Assembly: GCA_024349765.1 (NCBI GenBank)
Contig: AP026073.1
Location: forward strand, 682,001 to 746,000
DNA from: Streptomyces nigrescens
GTDB taxonomy: Bacteria; Actinomycetota; Actinomycetes; Streptomycetales; Streptomycetaceae
Direction of reading: 5' to 3'
DNA: 64,000 nucleotides
Below the pieces are notes generated by a model that saw nothing but the letters and a program-made list of their open reading frames with translations, was not told where the DNA came from and searched no databases. A program made the position numbers and the translations under genes. Shown piece by piece: positions 42,764 to 51,438 of this stretch; positions within the stretch are counted from its first letter, which is position 1; each line of letters opens with the position of its first letter.

Positions 42764-45496
42764 ATGGATCTGAGGGGTTTCGGGCGGCGGGCACGGTCGC
42801 GTGCGGCGCTGCGCGGGCGGCGCCTGTACGCCGCCGTGGGCGCGCTGGCCGTACTGACGGGGGGCGGCACCTGGGCGGCCGCCTCCTCGGACGCGGCGCC
42901 CGCCGTGCACCGCGAGGACCGGCTGCTGTCCCTGCCGGAACGTCCCGGCGGCTCGAAGGAGGTGCGGATCGACACCTCCTTCTTCACGTCGGGCCCGGCG
43001 TCCGGCCGGCGGCCCGCGGTGCTGCTCGGCCACGGCTTCGGCGGCAGCAAGGCCGACGTCCGTCCCGAGGCCGAGCGGCTGGCCCGGGACGGTTACGCCG
43101 TACTGACCTGGTCGGCGCGCGGATTCGGGAAGTCCACCGGGAAGATCGGGCTGAACGACCCGGACGGCGAGGTCGCCGACGTCCGCCGGCTGATCGACTG
43201 GCTGGCCCGGCGGCCCGAGGTGCGGCTCGACCGGCCCGGCGACCCCCGGGTGGGCGTGGCCGGCGCCTCGTACGGCGGGGCGGCATCGCTGCTGGCCGCC
43301 GGGTACGACCGGCGGGTGGACGCGATCGCCCCGCAGATCACGTACTGGAACCTCGCCGACGCGCTCTTCCCGCACGGTGTGTTCAAGAAGCTGTGGGCCG
43401 GGATCTTCTTCACCACCGGCCAGTCCGGCGCCCCCACCGGCGCGCCACGCACCCCGCCCGCCTCGTCCGGCGGCTGCGGGCGCTTCGAGCCGGCGCTGTG
43501 CCGGATGTACGAGCGGACCGCGGTCTCGGGCAAGCCGGATGCGGAGGCCCGCCGGCTGCTGGCGGCCCGCAGTCCGTCCGCCGTCGGTGACCGCATCAAG
43601 GTGCCGACGCTGATCATGCAGGGCCAGACCGATTCGCTGTTCACCCTGGACCAGGCCGACGCCGCGCAGCGGGCGATCCGCCGCAACGGGGCGCCGGTCG
43701 CGGTCGACTGGATCGCCGGCGGCCACGACGGCGGCGACCGGGAGACCGCCCGCCTGACGGGCCGTACGGCGGCGTGGTTCGACCGCTACCTCAAGGGTGA
43801 CAAGGGCGCCGACACCGGGCCCGGGTTCCGGGTCAGCCGGACCGGGGGAGTGGACTCCACCGACGGCGCGGTGCGGCTGCGCGGGGCGAGCGCGGACCGG
43901 TACGCCGGGCTGGCGCACGACCCGCGGCGGATCCGGCTCACCGGCCGGACCCAGACCTTCCGCAATCCGGCGGGCTCCGGGCCGCCGGCGATCTCCGCGG
44001 TGCCCGGCGTCGGGGCGCTCGGTGATCTCTCCTCGCTCGGTTCCGGCGGGCTGTCGCTGGACTTCCCCGGCCAGTACGCCCGGTTCGAGTCGGCGCCGCT
44101 GTCCTCGGCGGTCCGGCTGACCGGCCGCCCCGAGGTGACCGTGCACGTACGGTCCGGCTCCCGGGACGCGGTGTTCTTCGCCAAGCTCTACGACGTCGCC
44201 CCGGACGGCCGCCGCCAGGTGCTGCCCGCGCAGCTCGTCGCCCCGTACCGCATCGCGGACGCCCGCGCGGGCCGCACGGTGCGGCTGCAACTGCCCGCCG
44301 CGGACCACGAGTTCGCGGCCGGGCACCGGCTGCGGCTGGTCCTGGCGGCCACCGACCTCGGCTACGCCTCACCGGCCGAACCCGCCGCGTACACCGTCTC
44401 GTTGAAGGGCGGCGGGGTGCTGGACGTGCCGACCGTGCCGCAGGTGCGCAGCGCGGCCGCGCCGCTGCCGGCCTGGACCTGGGTGCTGCCCGCCGCGGCC
44501 GCCGTGCTGGCCGGGCTGCTGCTGTTCACCGCCCGCCGCCGGACCGCGGCGCCGCCGCCCGAGCCGGCGCTCGCCGGGGTGCCGCTGGAGATCCGCGGCC
44601 TGAGCAAGCGGTACGCGGGGTCCGAGGACCGGTACGCCGTGCGGGAGTTGTCGTTCCGGGTGGAGCGGGGGCAGGTGCTGGGGCTGCTGGGGCCCAACGG
44701 TGCCGGCAAGACGACGACACTGCGGATGCTGATGGGCCTGATCGCGCCGGACGAGGGCGAGATGAGGATCTTCGGGCAGGCGGTGCGGCCGGGCGCGCCG
44801 GTGCTGTCGCGGGTCGGCGCGTTCGTCGAGGGCGCCGGGTTCCTGCCGCATCTGTCCGGCCGGGCCAATCTGGAGCTGTACTGGCAGGCGACCGGCCGGC
44901 CCGCCGAGGACGCGCACCTGGACGAGGCGCTGGCGATCGCCGGCCTGGGGGAGGCCCTGCAGCGGGCCGTCCGCACGTACTCGCAGGGCATGCGGCAGCG
45001 GTTGGCGATCGCCCAGGCCATGCTCGGCCTGCCCGACCTGCTGATCCTCGACGAGCCGACCAACGGGCTGGACCCGCCGCAGATCCGCGAGATGCGGGAG
45101 GTGATGGTCCGTTACGCCGCGGCCGGGCGCACCGTCATCGTCTCCAGCCATCTGCTGTCCGAGGTCGAGCAGAGCTGTACGCATCTGGTCGTGATGGACC
45201 GCGGGCGGCTGGTGCAGGCCGGGCCGGTCGCCGAGATCACCGGCTCCGGCGACACCCTGCTGGTCGGGGTCGCCGGGGAGGTCACCGACGCCGTGGTGGA
45301 GAAGGTGGCCGCGCTGCCGGGCGTGACGTCGGCGGTCCGCGCCGACGGCGGGCTGCTGGTGCGGCTGGCGGACGCCGCCGGCACGCCGCGGCTGGTGGCC
45401 GAACTCGTCCGGCTGGACGTCCCGGTGGACCGCGTGGCCCCGTACCACCGGCTGGAGGACGCCTTCCTCACCCTGATCGGAGGCGACGCAGGATGA
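42764..45496 (+). CDS. Secreted alpha/beta hydrolase fused to a cytoplasmic ABC ATPase
   Basis: 910 residues. A helix at about 22-42 exports an alpha/beta-hydrolase of the CocE/X-Pro dipeptidyl-peptidase (S15) type: GHGFGGS, nucleophile Ser in GASYGGA (about 168), acid in QGQTDSLF, His in GGHDGGD. A PepX_C-like beta sandwich follows (about 390-550). A second helix (about 569-590) returns to the cytoplasm, then comes a complete ABC NBD: GPNGAGKTTT (about 643-652), YSQGMRQRLAIAQ, LLILDEPTNGLD and the SSHLL H-loop. The last four bases overlap the next gene's upstream ATG; that gene is an ABC-2 permease. The enzyme domain may process or gate the transported compound; the substrate is unknown. Confidence 0.88.
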   Translation: MDLRGFGRRARSRAALRGRRLYAAVGALAVLTGGGTWAAASSDAAPAVHREDRLLSLPERPGGSKEVRIDTSFFTSGPASGRRPAVLLGHGFGGSKADVRPEAERLARDGYAVLTWSARGFGKSTGKIGLNDPDGEVADVRRLIDWLARRPEVRLDRPGDPRVGVAGASYGGAASLLAAGYDRRVDAIAPQITYWNLADALFPHGVFKKLWAGIFFTTGQSGAPTGAPRTPPASSGGCGRFEPALCRMYERTAVSGKPDAEARRLLAARSPSAVGDRIKVPTLIMQGQTDSLFTLDQADAAQRAIRRNGAPVAVDWIAGGHDGGDRETARLTGRTAAWFDRYLKGDKGADTGPGFRVSRTGGVDSTDGAVRLRGASADRYAGLAHDPRRIRLTGRTQTFRNPAGSGPPAISAVPGVGALGDLSSLGSGGLSLDFPGQYARFESAPLSSAVRLTGRPEVTVHVRSGSRDAVFFAKLYDVAPDGRRQVLPAQLVAPYRIADARAGRTVRLQLPAADHEFAAGHRLRLVLAATDLGYASPAEPAAYTVSLKGGGVLDVPTVPQVRSAAAPLPAWTWVLPAAAAVLAGLLLFTARRRTAAPPPEPALAGVPLEIRGLSKRYAGSEDRYAVRELSFRVERGQVLGLLGPNGAGKTTTLRMLMGLIAPDEGEMRIFGQAVRPGAPVLSRVGAFVEGAGFLPHLSGRANLELYWQATGRPAEDAHLDEALAIAGLGEALQRAVRTYSQGMRQRLAIAQAMLGLPDLLILDEPTNGLDPPQIREMREVMVRYAAAGRTVIVSSHLLSEVEQSCTHLVVMDRGRLVQAGPVAEITGSGDTLLVGVAGEVTDAVVEKVAALPGVTSAVRADGGLLVRLADAAGTPRLVAELVRLDVPVDRVAPYHRLEDAFLTLIGGDAG

Positions 45497-45519
45497 CCGC
45501 TGACCGGAGGGGACCGACG

Positions 45520-46452
45520 ATGACCACCGACGACGGGGGACGCGCCACGACCGCGACCGGGCGCGGCACCGCGACGGCGACCGGGCCGGGGACGCCGCCC
45601 GGGGACGGGCGGGCGGCGGACTACCGGCCGCGCCGCACCCTGCCGCTGCGCGTGGAGGCCCGGCGGCAGCTGCTGCGCCGGCGCACCCTCGTCGTCGCCG
45701 CGGTGCTGGTGCTGCTGCCGTTCGTGCTGGTCGCGGCGTTCGCGATCGGCGGCGACCCGTCCACCCGCAGCGGCGGCGGCCGGATCTCGCTGATGGCCGC
45801 CGCCACCGCCTCCGGCGGGAACTTCGCCGCGACCGTGCTGTTCGTGTCCGCCGGGTTCCTGCTGGTGGTGCCGGTGGCGCTGTTCTGCGGTGACACGGTC
45901 GCGTCGGAGGCGAGCTGGTCGTCGCTGCGCTACCTGCTGGCCGCGCCGGTGCCGCGGGCCCGGCTGCTGCTGGCCAAGCTGACCGTGGCGCTGCTGTTCA
46001 GCGCCGCCGCGATGGTGCTGCTGCCGCTGGTCGCGCTGGGCGTGGGCACCGCCGCGTACGGCTGGGGGCCGCTGCAACTGCCCACCGGCGGGGCGCTGTC
46101 CGCGGGCGACGCGGTGGGGCGGCTGGCGGTCGTGGTCGGCTATGTCTTCGTCAGCCAGCTGGTCACCGCGGCGCTGGCGTTCTGGCTGTCGACGGTCACC
46201 GACGCGCCGCTGGGCGCGGTCGGCGGCGCCGTCGGACTGACCATCGTCGGCAACGTCCTGGACCAGGTCACCGCCCTCGGTGGCTGGCGGGACGTGCTGC
46301 CCGCCCACTGGCAGTACGCCTGGGCGGACGCCCTCCAGCCGACGGTGGAGTGGTCCGGGATGGTGCAGGGCGCGTCGGTGTCGGTGGCGTATGCGCTGGT
46401 GCTGGTGGCGCTGGCGTTCCGGGGGTTCGCGCGCAAGGACGTGGTGTCGTAG
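45520..46452 (+). CDS. ABC-2 type permease partnering the hydrolase-ATPase fusion
   Basis: 310 residues from the ATG at 45520, which has GGAGGGG at ideal spacing; an upstream in-frame ATG at 45493 overlaps the previous stop and would add nine residues. A Thr/Gly-rich cytoplasmic tail is followed by six membrane helices (about 50-72, 92-118, 142-165, 175-200, 215-240 and 275-298 from the chosen start). RRQLLRRRTLVVAAVLVLLP and SLRYLLAAPVPRARLLLAKL are the typical ABC-2 boundaries. The coupled pair should form one ABC transporter. Confidence 0.87.
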   Translation: MTTDDGGRATTATGRGTATATGPGTPPGDGRAADYRPRRTLPLRVEARRQLLRRRTLVVAAVLVLLPFVLVAAFAIGGDPSTRSGGGRISLMAAATASGGNFAATVLFVSAGFLLVVPVALFCGDTVASEASWSSLRYLLAAPVPRARLLLAKLTVALLFSAAAMVLLPLVALGVGTAAYGWGPLQLPTGGALSAGDAVGRLAVVVGYVFVSQLVTAALAFWLSTVTDAPLGAVGGAVGLTIVGNVLDQVTALGGWRDVLPAHWQYAWADALQPTVEWSGMVQGASVSVAYALVLVALAFRGFARKDVVS

Positions 46453-46529
46453 GGGCGCGGTGCGCGGGCCGGGGCCGGCCCGCGGACCGCTACCACCATT
46501 TGGTGCGAACGGCTGTCTGTCCGGGCACA

Positions 46530-46691
46530 GTGCTCATACGCATCGGCAAGGTGACCACCGCCCAGTCCGCCGGGGTCGGCTGGGCGACCGTCACCACCGT
46601 GTGGGGCGGCGGGAGCCGTAGCTCCTTCACCGCCTACGTGGGCCTGGATTCCCACCCCGTCGTGCTGCAGGACGTCGACTGCGGGCAGTGA
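46530..46691 (+). CDS. Possible 53-residue small protein
   Basis: GTG at 46530 to TGA at 46691. Third codon positions are almost all G or C (only about three exceptions), as in the real genes around it. The product (IRIGKVTTAQSAGVGW, SRSSFTAYVGLDSHPVV) is beta-rich with one Cys near the C-terminus. There is no ribosome site at this GTG, and a GTG or TTG up to 30 bases upstream could be used. No family recognised. Confidence 0.4.
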   Translation: MLIRIGKVTTAQSAGVGWATVTTVWGGGSRSSFTAYVGLDSHPVVLQDVDCGQ

Positions 46692-46725
46692 GCCCGCGGC
46701 CGGCGTCCCGGGGCCGGCCGCCGGG

Positions 46726-47748
46726 TCAGGCGGTCGGCCCCTGCATGTGCGCGCTGACCCAGCGCATGGTGCCCTCGCCCAGGCCCTGCACGTAGGTGGA
46801 CGCGCTGTGCGTGCCGTTCGGCACTATCTGGAGCCGGGTGCGTACCGGACCGTGCCCGTACCGGGCGATGAACTTCCGGACCTTCGGCAGCACGGTGTAC
46901 TCCTTCGAGCCGTCCTGGAAGGCCAGGTAGACCTCCGGTCCGCCGCGTGCCGTCAGGCGGCGGGCCAGTTCCTCGGGGTTGTTCTCCCGCTCCTCCCTGG
47001 CGTGGCCGTTCCACAGCGGGGAATCGGGCACGATGTCCGGCCCGTTGGGGATGGCCACCTTGAAGGTGCCGGGGTTCTGCAGGACGTTCTTCAGGGCCGC
47101 GAAGCCGCCCGAGGAGGAGCCCATGATGGCCCAGGCGTCACGGGTCTTGAGGGTGCGGAAGTTCTGCCGCACGAGGTCGGGCACGTCCTTGCTGAGCCAG
47201 GTGCCGATCTTCGGCTGGCCGGGTATGTCGCTGCCGTCGTAGTACTGCTTGTCGTTGGGGTTGAGGACCGGCATGACGACGATGAAGGGCAGGCTGGTGC
47301 CGTTCTTCGACCACCGGGCGAGGCTCTCCTCCAGCTTGAGGTCGGAGCCGATCCAGTAGTTGACGGGGTAGCCGTACGAGCCGGGCAGCGCCTCCATCAC
47401 CGGGAAGCCCTTGTCGGCGTTGCGCTTCTCGTAGTACTCCGGCGGCGCCCAGACCCACACCTTGCCGGTGAAGCCGGACTTCGGGCCGTGCAGGGTGGTC
47501 ACGCCGATCGGGGTGTTGCCGCCGGCGCCGCCAACCCGGCTCTCCTCCTGGAAGGTGATCGGCTTGCTGGGCCACTGCACCAGGGAGCGCTTCCCGTGGG
47601 GCGTGGTGTGCAGCGCGGCGCCCGTCTTGGGGCCGCCGCCGAAGCGTACGGGGGAAGGTGGGGAGGAGCTGGTGCCGCAGCCGGCGGTGGTGACGAGCAC
47701 GGTCAGGGCGATCAACGCGACCACCGGACGGAACAGGGCTTTGCGCAC
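46726..47748 (-). CDS. Lipoprotein esterase of the antigen 85/esterase D type
   Basis: 340 residues from the GTG at 47748 (AGGAGAAGG upstream). A lipoprotein signal with LVTTAGC lipobox gives lipidation at Cys24. The alpha/beta-hydrolase domain contains FIVVMPVLNP and MGSSSGGFAALKNVLQNP with the nucleophile Ser in G-S-S-S-G-G. Acid and His are expected around NGPDIVPDS and NGTHSAST. The family includes mycolyltransferase-like and feruloyl/S-formylglutathione esterases. It would act on the outer face of the membrane; the substrate is unknown. Divergent from FUSC. Confidence 0.85.
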   Translation of the reverse strand: MRKALFRPVVALIALTVLVTTAGCGTSSSPPSPVRFGGGPKTGAALHTTPHGKRSLVQWPSKPITFQEESRVGGAGGNTPIGVTTLHGPKSGFTGKVWVWAPPEYYEKRNADKGFPVMEALPGSYGYPVNYWIGSDLKLEESLARWSKNGTSLPFIVVMPVLNPNDKQYYDGSDIPGQPKIGTWLSKDVPDLVRQNFRTLKTRDAWAIMGSSSGGFAALKNVLQNPGTFKVAIPNGPDIVPDSPLWNGHAREERENNPEELARRLTARGGPEVYLAFQDGSKEYTVLPKVRKFIARYGHGPVRTRLQIVPNGTHSASTYVQGLGEGTMRWVSAHMQGPTA

Positions 47749-48048
47749 GGGCCTTCTCCTTGGCGAACCTGCCGGGATGCGTCCCGGCCGACCAGCAAGA
47801 GGGCGCGGGGGCGCGCCCGGGTTTCCCCCGGTGGGTGTCGGGTTGCTCGCACCCTCGCCCGGAATTCGGCCTTCCCCTTCCTGACCTGGGGTGTTTTACG
47901 CCCGGCGGAAGGGCGGTTTACCAGGATTTTCCCGGTGGGCGGGGCGCTCGGGACGGGTCCGCGCGCGGGGGCGGACCCGCCGGGCCGCCGCGGGACGCCG
48001 GCCCGCCGCCGCCCCGGTACGCCCCGCCCTGCCCCGTATCCTCTCGTT
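47749..48048. other. 300-base divergent intergenic region with GC-rich hairpin
   Basis: It holds the upstream regions of the esterase (leftward) and FUSC (rightward) genes. A 9-bp stem CGGGTCCGC (47954-47962) pairs with 47971-47979. TATCCT at 48037-48042 is the likely FUSC -10 box, ending six bases before its ATG. No gene is seen. Confidence 0.5.
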
Positions 48049-50160
48049 ATGACCTGGTCGCGTGCCCTGAAGGACGCCGCCCGCTCCGGGCTGACCATCG
48101 AGCGGACCAAGCTCACCCCGCTGATCGCGGTCCGCGGCACGGCCGGTGTCGCCCTCGTCATCGGCCTGTGCCTGTGGCGCGGCAACCCCACCCTCGCGGT
48201 CTCCTCCGCCTTCGGCGCGTTCTCCTCCGGCATCGTCACCTTCCAGCGCAGCATGCGGCCGCGCCCGGTGCTCGCGCTCGCCGTCGCCGGCGCGTTGGCG
48301 GTCTCCACCTTCCTCGGCTATCTGGCCGCCGCCCATGTCGCCGCGTTCGTCCTGCTGCTCGCCGGCTGGACCCTGCTGGCCGGGATGGCCTGGGCGATCG
48401 GCCCGATCTCCGGGCTGGCCGGCACCCAGACCGTGGCCATCATGCTGGTCACCGTCACCCTGCCGACCTCCGTCCTCGGCGCCCTGGAACACGCCGCCCT
48501 GATCTTCTTCGGCGGGCTCGTCCAGGCCACCCTGATCATCGTCTTCCCGGTCCGCCCCTGGGGCACCCAGCGCGACGCGCTCGCCGACGCGCTGGCCGCC
48601 GAGGCCGACTACGCCCGCCGGCTGCGGCACGACCCGGTCGCGCCCTTCGACCCGGCGCCCCTGATGGACGCCCGGCTCGCCGCCACCGTGACCGCCCGTC
48701 AGGCCCGCCGCCGCCCCGTCCAGCTGCACGGCCCGCGCGGCCTCGCCGAACGCGTCCGGCCGGTCCTCGCCTCCCTGGCCGACCCGGTCGTCGGCGCACC
48801 CCTGGAAGGCCCCGAACGCGACCGCGCCCGCGACCTGCTGGCCGCCGCGGCCACCGTCCTGGACGCCGTCGCCCACGCCGTACGGCACGCCCGGCCCGTG
48901 CGGCTGCCGCCGGAGGCGATGGCGACCCTGGAGGTCCCGGCGACCGGCCCGATGCTGCACGGCCCCGCCCGGCGCTCCGCCTACCGCCTGATCTCCCTGC
49001 TCGCCGACGCCGTCGAGCTCACCGACGAGCCGGTACGCGCCACCCGCCCCACCACCGAGGCCGAACGCGGGCACCTGCTGCGCCCCAGCGTCCCCCGGCT
49101 CGTACCGGTCGCGCTGCGCTCCCTGCACCGCGAGGCCCGCTGGTCCTCGCACATCTTCCGGCACGCCCTGCGGGTGGCCGCGGTCGCCGCCGCCGGCTAT
49201 CTGCTGGGCACCGCGCTGCCGTTCGGCCACGGCTACTGGGCGCCGCTGGCCTCCGTCATGGTGATGCGCCCGGACTTCGCGCAGACCTACTCCCGGGGCG
49301 TGGCCCGTTTCTGCGGCACCCTCGTCGGCGTCGCCGTCGGGGGCACCGTGATGGCCCTGGTGCATCCCGGCGAATACGTCAGCGCCGCGCTCGCCGTGGT
49401 CTGCGTCTGGCTGATGTACCTGCTGATGCGCACCGGCTTCTCGGTGACCTCGGCCTGCGTGGCCGCCTACGTGGTCTTCCTGCTCGGCATCGCCGGCGCC
49501 GGCTGGGAGCAGACCGTCCAGGAACGCGTCGTGCTCACCCTCCTCGGCGGGCTGCTGGCGATGCTCTCCTACGCGCTGTTCCCCGCCTGGGAGACGCCCC
49601 GGCTGCGCGACCGGCTCGCCGACTGGCTGGAGGCCAACGGCCGCTACGCGCTCGCCGTATGGGAGGCCTGCGCCCGGCCCGCCGCCCGCCGGCCGCGGCA
49701 GGTCCGCGAGGCCCTGCTGGACGCCCGGGCCGCCCGCGTCGCCTGGGAGAAGAGCGAGGACCGCGCCGAGAAGGAGCCGGTGCGCCACCGCGGGTTGTCG
49801 CCGGGCGCGGCGAAGGCGGCGGGCGCCGCGCTCGCCACCATGGGCCGGGTCACCATGATCCTGGAGGCCCATCTGCCCGCCAAGGACGCCGAACCCTCCA
49901 CCGGCGCCGCCGCGTTCGCCGCCACACTGCGCCCCGGCCTGGAGCGCGCCACCAAGGCCGTACGGGAACGCGGCCCGCTGAACTGGAGCGCCCTGCGCAC
50001 CGTATGGGAGAGATGGGACGCCGAAACGGGCAGCGAGGGCGTCGCACCGCGCGCCGCCGGACTGCTGGTCGACGCCCTCGACGAGCTGGCCGAGGCGCTG
50101 TCCGGCGACCCGGAAGCACGCGAGGAGGGGGTACGGGGAACCATCCCACGCCCCCAGTAG
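48049..50160 (+). CDS. FUSC-family inner membrane protein
   Basis: 703 residues from the ATG at 48049. Two membrane blocks (about 28-165 and 375-510), each of five to six helices, flank a cytoplasmic domain; the second includes AAGYLLGTALPFGHGYWAPL and MVMRPDFAQTYSRGVAR, the FUSC signature (W.x..V..P.f..t..R...R..GT). A long helical C-terminal domain ends the protein. Relatives include aromatic acid exporters (AaeB) and YccS. The substrate is unknown. There is no ribosome site; the TATCCT spacing suggests a leaderless mRNA. Separated by 114 bases from the MreB-like gene. Confidence 0.87.
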   Translation: MTWSRALKDAARSGLTIERTKLTPLIAVRGTAGVALVIGLCLWRGNPTLAVSSAFGAFSSGIVTFQRSMRPRPVLALAVAGALAVSTFLGYLAAAHVAAFVLLLAGWTLLAGMAWAIGPISGLAGTQTVAIMLVTVTLPTSVLGALEHAALIFFGGLVQATLIIVFPVRPWGTQRDALADALAAEADYARRLRHDPVAPFDPAPLMDARLAATVTARQARRRPVQLHGPRGLAERVRPVLASLADPVVGAPLEGPERDRARDLLAAAATVLDAVAHAVRHARPVRLPPEAMATLEVPATGPMLHGPARRSAYRLISLLADAVELTDEPVRATRPTTEAERGHLLRPSVPRLVPVALRSLHREARWSSHIFRHALRVAAVAAAGYLLGTALPFGHGYWAPLASVMVMRPDFAQTYSRGVARFCGTLVGVAVGGTVMALVHPGEYVSAALAVVCVWLMYLLMRTGFSVTSACVAAYVVFLLGIAGAGWEQTVQERVVLTLLGGLLAMLSYALFPAWETPRLRDRLADWLEANGRYALAVWEACARPAARRPRQVREALLDARAARVAWEKSEDRAEKEPVRHRGLSPGAAKAAGAALATMGRVTMILEAHLPAKDAEPSTGAAAFAATLRPGLERATKAVRERGPLNWSALRTVWERWDAETGSEGVAPRAAGLLVDALDELAEALSGDPEAREEGVRGTIPRPQ

Positions 50161-50182
50161 TCTTATTAATTGCCCGCAATGA

Positions 50183-50205
50183 ACCCCATTGGTGACCAAT
50201 GGGGT
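50183..50205. promoter_or_regulatory. 23-bp palindrome between FUSC and the MreB-like gene
   Basis: ACCCCATTGG (50183-50192), three bases TGA, then its exact reverse complement (50196-50205). It follows the AT-rich stretch TCTTATTAATTG (50161-50172), which contains a TATTAA-like -10. It may be an operator of the mreB-like gene or the terminator of FUSC; the 3-base spacing favours a protein site. Confidence 0.55.
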
Positions 50206-50274
50206 CATCTGCGGCCCGCCGCCCCCCGTCCCCGTCAGTTCCGTCCCCGTCGCGAGAGAGCAACCCCACTCCCC

Positions 50275-51354
50275 ATGGCGTCCAGCACTTCGTCCGGTAC
50301 GTACGACATAGGCATCGACCTCGGCACCGCCAACACCCTGGTGTACGCGCGCGGCAAGGGCGTGGTGCTGAACGAGCCGTCGGTGGTCGCCGTCAACGCC
50401 TCCGGCGAGGTCATCGCCGTGGGCGAGGACGCCAAGCGGACCATCGGCCGCACACCCTCCGGCATCACCGCGATGCGCCCCCTGAAGGAGGGCGTCATCG
50501 CCGACTTCGAGGCCGCCGAGCAGATGCTGCGCGCCCTGATGAAGAAGGCCCTGCCCAGCCGCCGCTTCTCCCGGCCGCGGGTGGTCATCTGCGTCCCCTC
50601 CGGCATCACGGGCGTCGAACGGCGCGCGGTCATCGACTCCGCCCGCGGCGCCGGGGCCCGCGAGGTGCACCTGATAGAGGAGCCGATGGCCGCCGCGATC
50701 GGCGCCGGCCTCCCGGTGGACGAGCCGGTCGGCTGCATGGTGGTGGACATCGGCGGCGGCACCACCGAGGTCGCCGTGGTCTCCATGGGCGGCCTGGTCA
50801 CCGCCCAGTCCCTACGGGTCGCCGGTGACGCCCTGGACGCCGCCATCACCGCGTACGTCAAGAAGAAGCACTCCCTGGCCATCGGCGAGCGCACCGCCGA
50901 GGACATCAAGATCGCCATCGGGTCGGCGGTGTGGACCCCCGTCGACGTCGACGAGGACGGCGAGCCGGACCGCCGCTCCTCCTACACGGTCCGCGGCCGC
51001 GACCACATCAGCGGCCTGCCCCGCCTCCAGGAGATCGGCGAGGAGGAGATCCGCCGGGCCCTGGCCGAACCGGTCGACGCGATCGTCCGCGCCGTCCACC
51101 AGACCCTCGACGCCTGCCCGCCGGAGCTCTCCGGCGACATCATCGAGCGCGGGATCGCCCTCACCGGCGGCGGCGCCCTGCTGCGCGGCCTGGACCGGCG
51201 GCTGCACCAGGAGATGGGCGTGCCCGTACGCGTCGCCGACCAGCCCCTGGACTGCGTCGTCAACGGCACCGCCAAATGCGTCGACGAATTCGCCAGCCTG
51301 CACGGCCTGTTGACGGGGGCGAAGGAACAACCCCGCAAGACGGTGCGTTTGTAA
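50275..51354 (+). CDS. MreB/Mbl-like actin homologue
   Basis: 359 residues from the ATG at 50275. IGIDLGTANTLVYARGKG is the phosphate-1 motif, KEGVIADFEAAEQML and VVICVPSGITGVERRAV follow, VGCMVVDIGGGTTEVAVVS is phosphate-2, IALTGGGALLRGLD is the adenosine motif. MreB proteins polymerise along the membrane and guide peptidoglycan synthesis; Streptomyces use them mainly in spore wall assembly. The gene is alone rather than with mreCD, so it is more likely the Mbl-type paralogue. The ribosome site (GAGAGAG) is distant from the ATG. Confidence 0.9.
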   Translation: MASSTSSGTYDIGIDLGTANTLVYARGKGVVLNEPSVVAVNASGEVIAVGEDAKRTIGRTPSGITAMRPLKEGVIADFEAAEQMLRALMKKALPSRRFSRPRVVICVPSGITGVERRAVIDSARGAGAREVHLIEEPMAAAIGAGLPVDEPVGCMVVDIGGGTTEVAVVSMGGLVTAQSLRVAGDALDAAITAYVKKKHSLAIGERTAEDIKIAIGSAVWTPVDVDEDGEPDRRSSYTVRGRDHISGLPRLQEIGEEEIRRALAEPVDAIVRAVHQTLDACPPELSGDIIERGIALTGGGALLRGLDRRLHQEMGVPVRVADQPLDCVVNGTAKCVDEFASLHGLLTGAKEQPRKTVRL

Positions 51355-51375
51355 GGTGACCGCTGCAGGACTGCA

Positions 51376-51400
51376 CCCTGCGGGGCCGAACCCCGCAGGG
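51376..51400 (+). terminator. Terminator after the MreB-like gene
   Basis: A perfect 10-bp stem CCCTGCGGGG (51376-51385) with 51391-51400 and a 5-nt loop, 21 bases past the stop. Confidence 0.8.
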
Positions 51401-51438
51401 ACGGTGCTGCGGAGGAGACCGCCCCACTAGGAGGACGC

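Noticed and set aside
40871-44326. 1,151-codon minus-strand frame over the membrane protein, GNAT and hydrolase genes
   Set aside because: Low-complexity Arg/Gln/Pro product antisense to three well-supported genes.
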